Positions 46,181 to 53,183 of a DNA stretch of 53,183 bases are shown here, piece after piece. The notes below the pieces were generated by a model that ran no database searches, was not told the DNA's origin, and saw only the letters and a program-made list of their open reading frames with translations. The translations under genes were made by a program, and so were the position numbers. The DNA is from an uncultured Calothrix sp. (lineage in GTDB: Bacteria > Cyanobacteriota > Cyanobacteriia > Cyanobacteriales > Nostocaceae). Numbering within the stretch: position 1 is the stretch's first letter; each line of letters opens with the position of its first letter. The stretch lies in the NCBI GenBank assembly GCA_937973965.1, contig CALJJQ010000080.1:1-53183 (forward strand), in the 5' to 3' direction.

Positions 46181-46662
46181 GTAATTTGTAAGTAGATTCT
46201 AACCCAAAAGGTTTGATTTTCCCACTACTCCCTACAAGCTTTCGGGATTTATGAGAAATCTGGGGTAATACCGTTTTACTTTGGAGTTGATACCTTTAGG
46301 GATGCAAGGGGACTAAATGTATCAAAATTTTGGTGAAATGATATAGTTCCTACGTTTATTTCATGAATGTCTGATTTAGTTTGTGTCATTATATCATTTA
46401 TATTAGCGTCCGTAATTACCGCTAAATTTTTATGTAGTAATGTCTGACGACAAACATTGCAAGTACGCGGTTTTTGAGGCAAAGAGTGGCAGGCTGTGAT
46501 TTGTATCACTTGTATGCCTACGTGTAATCCAGTAAAATGCGGGGAATTTCTAAATCATAAGGTCAAATTAGTATTATATTTAACTTGAATCTAGTAAGAA
46601 TTTTGATTCAATGATTAGCAAGTGAGGGTGACAGGGAGAGTATTGGGAGAGGTAAATTTGTA

Positions 46663-49023
46663 ATGAGTAAATTAAATGTTGCAGAACAAGCTGCTTTGCA
46701 AGTTGTACAAGAAGCCATTCAAATTTTAGGGAAGTGGAGTGAATACACATTTAAAAGTGAATTAACTAGGTTAGTGAGTGATAATCGGGACAATAGAGGA
46801 AAAGCAGTTGTCCAATCTAAAAAATTACTTGGTTGGAAGGATGGAGATCAACTGGGAGCATTGTCCTGCTTATTTGATTTGATCAGTTTAGAAGCAAATT
46901 TCAGCAGTTCGGGAAAGGGAAAGGATAATTTGGGATACTATTGGAAACCTGATTGGATTGATAGTGAAGCGGAAAGCTACCCCAAAATTCCCTATCCAGT
47001 TAAAAAAGCAGATTTTGTCGCTGATTTTAACCATCTCAAAAGGGAGATTAGAGAAGTATTAGATAAATTAGATGATCAGGATTGGAATAATCTATCTTTG
47101 TTGAGTTTAATATTGGAGAAATATGGCTCTTTTATTAGCTTTGGAAAATCTGATATTGCGTTTGTAGATACAGTTAGAAGTACGGCTGCGATCGCGGCAA
47201 TTTTAGCAAGCAATCCAGGAAGTGCAAATCTAACTTTAATTGCTGGAGATTTATCGGGTATTCAAAAGTTTATTTATACAATTTCTGCTGATGGTGCCTT
47301 GAAGTCTTTGCGAGCAAGAAGTTTTTATTTAGAATTAGTGATAGAGGAAGTTGTCCAGCAAATTTTAGAAAGTTTAAAATTGCCGCGTACAAATGTGATT
47401 TATGCAGGTGGTGGTAATTTATATATATTAGCTCCGGGAGAAGAATCAGTTACAAACGTAGTTCAGAATGTTCGTCAGCAATTTAATCAATGGCTATTGA
47501 AGGAATTTTCAGGTAAACTTTTTCTGGCACTTGATTGTTTGCAATTTCCCCTTCAATATATTAACACTCAAGAATTTTCTAAACATTGGTCGGAGATAAC
47601 AAGTAAAAAACTAGCTGCACAAAAATCCCGGAAATTTGCTGAAAATATTAGTGAATTTATCCAAGTAGATGACAGTCATGAACCCTGTAAAGTATGTCAT
47701 CGAGATGATGTCGAACCAGGACATTTAAAACCTCTAAATAAAAACGAGCCAGACTCACCCCTTGCTTGTGATACCTGTCGAAGAATGTTTGACTTAGGAG
47801 GAAAGTTATTAAGAGTTGAAGTTATAATTAGGTCACAAAATGAAAAGCTGGGTGAAAGCTTGAAGTTAGATACATTAAAGTTTGCACTTCCAAAAATTAA
47901 TGAACAGGAAGCTAAAACTATTTATTACCATTTATTTAAGAATTGGAAGCAAATTGTCCCAGAAAACAACACAGCTTTATTAGTAAATGATTGGAATATA
48001 GAACATTATCAATTTTCCCATTATCAACAACCCGTACCTTTATTATTAGGTAACTACGGTAAAGAAACACAAAATCCAGAAGCAGCAAGCGAAGCTAGTT
48101 TTATGCGTGCAGGAGAAATGGCAGAACTTGCGACTGGAATCAAGCGAGTTGGCTATCTACGGATGGATGTGGATCGATTAGGACAAATTTTTGCTAGGGG
48201 TTTAGGAGACAAGCAAAATTTACCGAGATTAGCTGGTTTATCCAGACAGATGAGCTATTTTTTCAAAGTTTATCTCAACAGTTTGGCAATGAATCGTGGT
48301 AAGAATATTCCTGATAATATTAAAGGTTTAAATAAACAGCAAAATCCAAATAATTCGAGAAATATACTTTTTATTTATGCCGGAGGTGATGATTTATTTA
48401 TTAGTGGTGCGTGGAATGAAGTTGTGGATTTTGCCTTTGATATTTATCAATCTTTTCGCGCTTATACTGGATACAATCCAGATGTTACTATATCGGGAGG
48501 TATTAGTATTGATGAAGTGAAATTTCCCCTTTATCAATCTGCTCAATCATCAGGAAAAGCTGAAGATGCAGCAAAAGATAATGGTAGGGATAGTTTAGGT
48601 TTGTTTGGTCAAGTTTTTAAATGGAATGAATGGTTAGGAGGAGAGGAGATACATCTCGGTGATGCTGAAATTAGCAAATATTTACAATCGGAAGAAAAAC
48701 CCAAACTATTAGGAGTATTGCCATTTGTAGAAAAATTAAATAATCAAAATATGGGTGTGAATTCTTCTCGGAACTTTGTGCGTAATTTATTGATTACAGC
48801 TGAAATTCAAGAAAAAGCCTTAGAAAAATTTAAAGACAATCAAAAATCTGCGGAGGCTTTAGGAACTCGTTACTATTTACATTTACCAAAAATCGCTTAT
48901 ACCTTAGCAAGATTAGAAAAAGGTGTACTGGAAGATGCGGATTTTCGTAAATCCTTGAAAAGTCCATATAACACACCTTATTTTCGTGCGATCGCAACTT
49001 GGATTGAATTATTAAATCGCTAG
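46663..49023 (+). CDS. csm1: Type III-A Cas10 (Csm1), no HD motif
   Basis: A 786-residue Cas10. First palm domain LTLIAGDLSGIQKFIYTISA and NVIYAGGGNLYILAPG; zinc ribbon C342/C345 (CKVC) and C369/C372 (CDTC); second palm RVGYLRMDVDRLGQIFARGL with the GGDD cyclase motif at 574-577 and VTISGGISIDEVKFPLYQSA. When target RNA is bound, such palms make cyclic oligoadenylates. The N-terminal 180 residues show no HD pair, so the single-strand DNase seems absent. First gene of the csm operon; csm2 starts 6 bases after its stop. Confidence 0.92.
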   Translation: MSKLNVAEQAALQVVQEAIQILGKWSEYTFKSELTRLVSDNRDNRGKAVVQSKKLLGWKDGDQLGALSCLFDLISLEANFSSSGKGKDNLGYYWKPDWIDSEAESYPKIPYPVKKADFVADFNHLKREIREVLDKLDDQDWNNLSLLSLILEKYGSFISFGKSDIAFVDTVRSTAAIAAILASNPGSANLTLIAGDLSGIQKFIYTISADGALKSLRARSFYLELVIEEVVQQILESLKLPRTNVIYAGGGNLYILAPGEESVTNVVQNVRQQFNQWLLKEFSGKLFLALDCLQFPLQYINTQEFSKHWSEITSKKLAAQKSRKFAENISEFIQVDDSHEPCKVCHRDDVEPGHLKPLNKNEPDSPLACDTCRRMFDLGGKLLRVEVIIRSQNEKLGESLKLDTLKFALPKINEQEAKTIYYHLFKNWKQIVPENNTALLVNDWNIEHYQFSHYQQPVPLLLGNYGKETQNPEAASEASFMRAGEMAELATGIKRVGYLRMDVDRLGQIFARGLGDKQNLPRLAGLSRQMSYFFKVYLNSLAMNRGKNIPDNIKGLNKQQNPNNSRNILFIYAGGDDLFISGAWNEVVDFAFDIYQSFRAYTGYNPDVTISGGISIDEVKFPLYQSAQSSGKAEDAAKDNGRDSLGLFGQVFKWNEWLGGEEIHLGDAEISKYLQSEEKPKLLGVLPFVEKLNNQNMGVNSSRNFVRNLLITAEIQEKALEKFKDNQKSAEALGTRYYLHLPKIAYTLARLEKGVLEDADFRKSLKSPYNTPYFRAIATWIELLNR

Positions 49024-49029
49024 GAATTT

Positions 49030-49485
49030 ATGGCAGAATCAATTAAACCAAAATTACCTTCTCAATCGCCAAATACTAGACAATCAAATATGAGTATTGT
49101 GGAAGATATCGTTAAAACTATTAATGACTTAAAGGATGGATTAAAAACCTATCCAATTCGCGAGTTGGTTAAACACGCAGAACAATTTGGTCCCTATCTT
49201 AAACAACAAAGATTGGAAACAAATCAAGTTCGTAAATTTTTAGATGCTGTGAATCGCTTGAAGGCTGATTTAGGGGAAACAGGAGATTTTAGCAAAATTG
49301 AAACGGAAGTAGTTTTATTAAAGCCTAAATTAGCCTACGCTGCTGCAAGACAAAGAGCTGCAAAACCCTTGGGTGATGTAATGTCAAAAGCGATTGATAA
49401 AGTTCACAGCAAAGAGGATTTTGAAAGATTAGTGCAATTACTAGAATCAGTTATTGCTTATCATAAAGCTGAAGGTGGAAAATAA
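49030..49485 (+). CDS. csm2: Csm2, small subunit of the III-A effector
   Basis: A 151-residue helical protein. The ATG at 49030 has AGGA at the right distance; the first 20 residues are Pro/Ser/Gln-rich and disordered, and an ATG at 49090 would give a core-only form. LKPKLAYAAARQRAAKPLGD is the conserved Csm2 segment. It lines the crRNA-target duplex inside the Csm complex. It is two bases from csm3. Confidence 0.88.
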   Translation: MAESIKPKLPSQSPNTRQSNMSIVEDIVKTINDLKDGLKTYPIRELVKHAEQFGPYLKQQRLETNQVRKFLDAVNRLKADLGETGDFSKIETEVVLLKPKLAYAAARQRAAKPLGDVMSKAIDKVHSKEDFERLVQLLESVIAYHKAEGGK

Positions 49486-49487
49486 AT

Positions 49488-50465
49488 ATGTCAATATCAT
49501 ATGCACAAAAACCCTTGCTTGGTAAATTAACCCTCACCAGTCAACTTTCTGCGGAAACTGGGTTACATATTGGTGGTGGTGGCGAAAATTTAGATATTGG
49601 TGGATTGGATAAACCAGTAATTCGCGATCCATTAACAAAATATCCTTATTTACCAGGTTCTTCGATTAAAGGTAAACTACGTTCTATTCTAGAAAGACTA
49701 CTAGGAAAACCCTTAAATCGTACTGGAGGAAGTGGAACTTGGCGTTATGAAAGTGATGATTTAGGCGATGGTTTTACTGAGGTAGAATCAGGTCGATTTA
49801 TTGCTTATGAAGGTGCTAGAACTTGTCCAATTAGTCGCGTTTTTGGGTCTACTGGTGGCTCTAAATTGTGGATGCCAATTGAAACTGCAAAGCAAGAAGG
49901 ATTATACGAAGAGAATAAAAATAATCCGACTAATGCAATCCAAAATAAAAATTGCATTCAAATTAATCGTGGACGAAATTCACCCGCTCGTTTAATTATT
50001 CGTGATTGCCATTTACTACCAGAATCAGTCGAAAAACTCAAACAAGTTGATACTGGTTTATACATGACTGAATGGAAATTTGAAAACGGTATTGATAGAG
50101 TCACAGCAGCTGCAAATCCCCGACAATTAGAACGGGTTCCAGCAGGTTCTAAATTCAAATTTGAGTTGGTTTACACCGTAGAAGATAGACATCAAGCTAT
50201 TGAGGATTTACAAAATATTGCCATCGCTCTCGCAATTTTAGAAGATGATGCACTGGGGGGACATGGTTCACGGGGTTACGGAAAAGTCAAATTTCAGAAC
50301 TTTGATATTTCCTATCGCAGTTTAGAACAATATCGTCAAATTGTCAGTAGTCCTTCTGGAACATCAAGCTTACAACTGTTGGAAACAATTAGCGATACCC
50401 AAACACTTTTAGCTAACTTTTCCAGCTTACGCGATTATGTCAATCGGTTATTACCAGGAAATTAA
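49488..50465 (+). CDS. csm3: Csm3, backbone RNase subunit
   Basis: A 325-residue RAMP protein. SAETGLHIGGGGENLDIGG, then D41 in LDKPVIRDP, equivalent to the catalytic Asp of Csm3, then LPGSSIKGKLRSILERLLG and DALGGHGSRGYGKVKF near the end. It repeats along the guide RNA and cuts target RNA every 6 bases. It is longer than the 210-220 residue Csm3 of streptococci because of extra sequence around residues 80-150 and at the C-terminus. One base separates its stop from the csm4 start. Confidence 0.92.
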   Translation: MSISYAQKPLLGKLTLTSQLSAETGLHIGGGGENLDIGGLDKPVIRDPLTKYPYLPGSSIKGKLRSILERLLGKPLNRTGGSGTWRYESDDLGDGFTEVESGRFIAYEGARTCPISRVFGSTGGSKLWMPIETAKQEGLYEENKNNPTNAIQNKNCIQINRGRNSPARLIIRDCHLLPESVEKLKQVDTGLYMTEWKFENGIDRVTAAANPRQLERVPAGSKFKFELVYTVEDRHQAIEDLQNIAIALAILEDDALGGHGSRGYGKVKFQNFDISYRSLEQYRQIVSSPSGTSSLQLLETISDTQTLLANFSSLRDYVNRLLPGN

Positions 50466-50466
50466 T

Positions 50467-51537
50467 ATGGGTGTTTGGAAACTAATCAAACTCAATTTTG
50501 GTCGCAGTCTTGCACATTTTGGTGAACTGGGAATTGGGATGGAAGAAACGAGCGATCGCGTTCGTTCGGATGCTTTATTTAGTGCGTGGGTGAGTATCTA
50601 TGCACGGTTGTTTGGTAAAGCTGCGATTGAGGAATTATTAGGGATGTTTCCTTCTCCCAAAAATCCTGAATTAACTCCACCTTTTCGCATCAGTTCCACA
50701 TTTATCTATCGAGAGGTTGGGGATGAAACCATATATTATCTTCCCCGTCCCCTGAAATTTCCCGTCAATTATCCAGAGGAGGATTTAGATTTTTTTAAAT
50801 CCTATAAAAAGCTCAGTTACTTACCATTGAAAATATGGCAAAGATGGTATCAAGGAACGGGATTTAATTCGAGCGATCGCGATGAGTTAACTACCTATAG
50901 TAAATTGGGAGAATCAAAGGGGGAATTATCTCAAGCTGGAGCATTTGATTACGGTAAAGCGTTCAAAATTGATAAAATCCCCAAAGTTGCTATAGATAGA
51001 GTGACGAGAGCAACAAACTTTTATCATACAGGTTTTGTCCAATTTCAATGGGAACCAAGTAAAAATCCCGCAGGTTTATATTTTCTCTTAGAATTATCAG
51101 AAATCGGAGAGAAATTAGCAGACAAATTACAAGCAGCTTTACATTTATTAGGAGAAGAAGGATTGGGGGGAGAACGTTCTAGCGGTGCAGGAAAATTTCA
51201 AGTTACATGGTTAGATTTAGCAGACACTTGGCAAAAAATAGTTAATTTTGCAGACGGAAATCAGCACACACTCTTGAGTCTATTTTGGGATACAACCGTA
51301 ACCAGTGATTTTTTAAAAACCGCTAGTTACGAAATTCAAGAAAGAGGTGGTTGGATAGCAGAATCCCAACTCCGACGGAAAAAAGTCCGAATGTTTGTCG
51401 AAGGTTCGGTATTTTCCATTCAACCCCAGGGAAAACTAGTGGATGTCACACCGGAATTATTCCACAGACACCGAATTTATCGCAGTGGTATTAGTTTAAG
51501 TTTAGCAATTAAATCTAAGAGAGATAAACAGGATTAA
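50467..51537 (+). CDS. csm4: Csm4, 5'-handle binding RAMP subunit
   Basis: A 356-residue protein starting MGVWKLIKLNFGRSLAHFGE, with SDRVRSDALFSAWVSIYARL, IDRVTRATNFYHTGFVQFQW and the glycine-rich GEEGLGGERSSGAGKF. Csm4 caps the complex and holds the 5' tag of crRNA next to Cas10. The ATG at 50467 follows csm3 immediately; a longer in-frame start would lie inside csm3. No catalytic role is expected. Confidence 0.9.
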   Translation: MGVWKLIKLNFGRSLAHFGELGIGMEETSDRVRSDALFSAWVSIYARLFGKAAIEELLGMFPSPKNPELTPPFRISSTFIYREVGDETIYYLPRPLKFPVNYPEEDLDFFKSYKKLSYLPLKIWQRWYQGTGFNSSDRDELTTYSKLGESKGELSQAGAFDYGKAFKIDKIPKVAIDRVTRATNFYHTGFVQFQWEPSKNPAGLYFLLELSEIGEKLADKLQAALHLLGEEGLGGERSSGAGKFQVTWLDLADTWQKIVNFADGNQHTLLSLFWDTTVTSDFLKTASYEIQERGGWIAESQLRRKKVRMFVEGSVFSIQPQGKLVDVTPELFHRHRIYRSGISLSLAIKSKRDKQD

Positions 51538-51544
51538 AAAGATT

Positions 51545-52834
51545 ATGGTTGTTTCCCCCGAATCATCTCTAAAAAAACCAGATGTTTATGAAACTAAAAA
51601 AATACAACTCACCAGTCCTATTTTACATATAGGTTCCGCAGTATCAAAACTCAACCCCTTTGAATACGTGCAAACAGCAAGAAAAGTGTACCTTCCCAAT
51701 CAAGAAGCACTAGCTAAAGCACTCCATAAACAAGGTGGTAGCTATTTAAATGACTATATCCAAGTAATTAATAATCGGGATAACCTAGAAAACCTCCTTG
51801 AAGATGCTTTTGGTGAGCAATGGTGGAATACAAAAGGTGAAAATGGAGAGTTGATTTTTCCCAAACAAGCTATTAGTCAAAAACTCACAGAAGAACGAAT
51901 CACAGATTTGCGTCCGATGATTCGCAATGGGATGGGACAGTTATACATACCCGGTTCTTCCATTAAAGGAGCAATTAGAACCGCCATTGCCTATTATTTG
52001 TTAAAGCATAGCGATCGCTTTCACATACCCGAACAGTGTAAAGTCAGCGAAATTGAAAAACAATTACGTGGCAAATTGGGAGAACTCGGTAATAAACACA
52101 AACAAAAATTTGCTGATGATGACCTTTTTATGAACACTTTATTCTCAGATTATCAACTTATATATCAAGGCAAAAAGTACAATGGAAGCCGTCAAAATAC
52201 AGATTTTCTCAGAGCCTTAAGCGTCAGCGATTGTGAACCTCTAATCGAGGGTAAAATCACCACTAAACAAGGAAAAAAAATTCCTATAAATATGTCAGTT
52301 GTTGCTGAGATAATAGTCTCCAGTCGCTTCCCCGATTATCTAGCAAAATATAAAGCATCCCTCTATGTTGAAATGGTACGCAATGTCCAAACAACATTTA
52401 CTCTGACACTCGATACAGAAATGCTTTCCTGGTTTAAACATAAACAAGGAATGCAAATACCATTTACAAATTTAGAGGAATTATTAAAAATTTGCCAGGA
52501 ATTTACCCAAGAACAATGGGATTACGAACATGATTATTGGAACGATATCAAAAATAATTCCCGTGCAGCAGGGAAAAATTTAGATTTTAGTTATATCCGT
52601 CAATTTTATGAACCCGAAATAAGTCCATTTTCCATGCGATTGGGTTGGGGAAGCGGAATGACGGGAACAACCGTAGGTTTATTATTTGATGATAAATTGC
52701 GAGCAGATATTCGCGATACCTGTGGATTGAAAGCACCTGGTTTTGAAGCTGCAAAATCTCGACGGACTGTGTTAGCTACAAATGGTGAAATTAAATTTAC
52801 TCCTGGGTGGGTAAAATGCAGAATAATAGAATAA
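51545..52834 (+). CDS. csm5: Csm5, 3'-end RAMP subunit
   Basis: A 429-residue protein. N-terminal TSPILHIGSAVSKLNPFEYV, then LYIPGSSIKGAIRTAIAYYL (RAMP glycine loop), and MRLGWGSGMTGTTVGLL near the end. Csm5 binds the 3' part of crRNA and helps its trimming by host nucleases. Seven bases separate it from csm4. A family ATPase begins 61 bases downstream. No cas6 follows in the visible part. Confidence 0.88.
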   Translation: MVVSPESSLKKPDVYETKKIQLTSPILHIGSAVSKLNPFEYVQTARKVYLPNQEALAKALHKQGGSYLNDYIQVINNRDNLENLLEDAFGEQWWNTKGENGELIFPKQAISQKLTEERITDLRPMIRNGMGQLYIPGSSIKGAIRTAIAYYLLKHSDRFHIPEQCKVSEIEKQLRGKLGELGNKHKQKFADDDLFMNTLFSDYQLIYQGKKYNGSRQNTDFLRALSVSDCEPLIEGKITTKQGKKIPINMSVVAEIIVSSRFPDYLAKYKASLYVEMVRNVQTTFTLTLDTEMLSWFKHKQGMQIPFTNLEELLKICQEFTQEQWDYEHDYWNDIKNNSRAAGKNLDFSYIRQFYEPEISPFSMRLGWGSGMTGTTVGLLFDDKLRADIRDTCGLKAPGFEAAKSRRTVLATNGEIKFTPGWVKCRIIE

Positions 52835-52895
52835 GATAATTGTTCTGAATTGTAATATCAATACTAAAATTTCTGTAAGCTAATATTAATATTGT

Positions 52896-53183
52896 ATGCC
52901 AAATTATCTCAAAAGAATTGAAATTATTGGACTTCATCATCGCTTTGATATCATTCATGATTTTTCTCCAGGAGTTAATATCTTACATGGTGTTAACGGA
53001 ACTGGGAAAACTACGCTGATTCATATCATTACAAATATATTAAATGGAGACTATGCTCGTTTCTTATATTTAGATTTTTTTAGTATTATAGTTTTGTACG
53101 ATGACGACAACAAAATCACTATTGAAAAAGATAATAAAAATAGCGAAGAAAAATATATTAATGTATTTGTTAATCAAGATAGA
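52896..53183 (+). CDS. AAA/SMC-like ATPase, 5' part
   Basis: The first 96 codons of a gene that runs out of the window. MPNYLKRIEIIGLHHRFDII followed by FSPGVNILHGVNGTGKTTLI, a P-loop of the AAA_23/RecF/SMC-like type (Walker A GVNGTGKTT), then an Asp/Lys/Asn-rich stretch. Same strand as csm5, 61 bases behind it, so it may be co-transcribed with the CRISPR effector. Whether it carries a nuclease (for example TOPRIM, as in OLD proteins) or a CARF-like sensor cannot be seen. Confidence 0.75.
   Translation, partial: MPNYLKRIEIIGLHHRFDIIHDFSPGVNILHGVNGTGKTTLIHIITNILNGDYARFLYLDFFSIIVLYDDDNKITIEKDNKNSEEKYINVFVNQDR

Noticed and set aside
46276-46509. 77-codon minus-strand frame with a CNVC motif before the csm operon
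   Set aside because: GTG start without ribosome site, no recognisable fold, stop just upstream and sequence partly made of dispersed repeats.

Overview
The window comes from a cyanobacterium, most likely a filamentous one of the Nostocales type. It carries a phycocyanin operon with its bilin lyase, a biliverdin reductase, a Ycf51-family gene, many HIP1-type GCGATCGC octamers inside genes, and intergenic regions full of GGGAGTAG-type short repeats and palindromes. The species was not identified.

Layout. 1-4.2 kb: 3' end of a TrbI/VirB10-like gene, a MITE-like element, and a minus-strand pair made of a MoxR-like AAA+ ATPase and a leucine-rich-repeat-variant protein. 4.8-5.7 kb: a methyltransferase. 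7.0-13.1 kb: the phycocyanin rod operon (cpcB, cpcA, two rod linkers, cpcD), a terminator, then cpcE, cpcF and one unknown gene. 13.3-14.1 kb: menH. 14.4-19.1 kb: a minus-strand signalling set (PhnD-like binding protein, membrane hybrid histidine kinase, response-regulator/kinase fusion). 19.9-26.3 kb: two exported proteins, an alpha/beta-hydrolase-like protein that seems to have lost catalytic residues, yajQ, bvdR and a second MITE copy. 26.8-30.9 kb: an ankyrin-repeat protein, a Bax1-like DUF790 nuclease and ycf51.

31.5-38.1 kb is a sulfur block. A minus-strand operon encodes a persulfide dioxygenase-like enzyme, a rhodanese and a TauE-type exporter. It is divergent from a type II sulfide:quinone oxidoreductase, which is followed by a cysteine-rich ArsR regulator. 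Beside it lie a truncated ArsR gene, a beheaded methyltransferase and a beheaded, frameshifted arsenite/bile-acid-type permease, and then cysH. 38.7-40.5 kb: a DUF4870 protein, a DM13 lipoprotein and a CBS-CP12 fusion. 40.7-45.7 kb is an NAD module (pncB, nadD, nrtR, nadE) with two NrtR-type palindromes upstream of pncB.

46.7-53.2 kb holds a type III-A CRISPR effector operon (cas10/csm1, csm2, csm3, csm4, csm5) followed by the start of an AAA/SMC-like ATPase cut by the window edge. Cas10 keeps its GGDD cyclase motif but shows no HD nuclease motif. No cas6, csm6, cas1/2 or CRISPR array is visible. Non-coding DNA is unusually rich in small mobile-element-like repeats: at least four families, one with perfect 10-bp target duplications at both copies.
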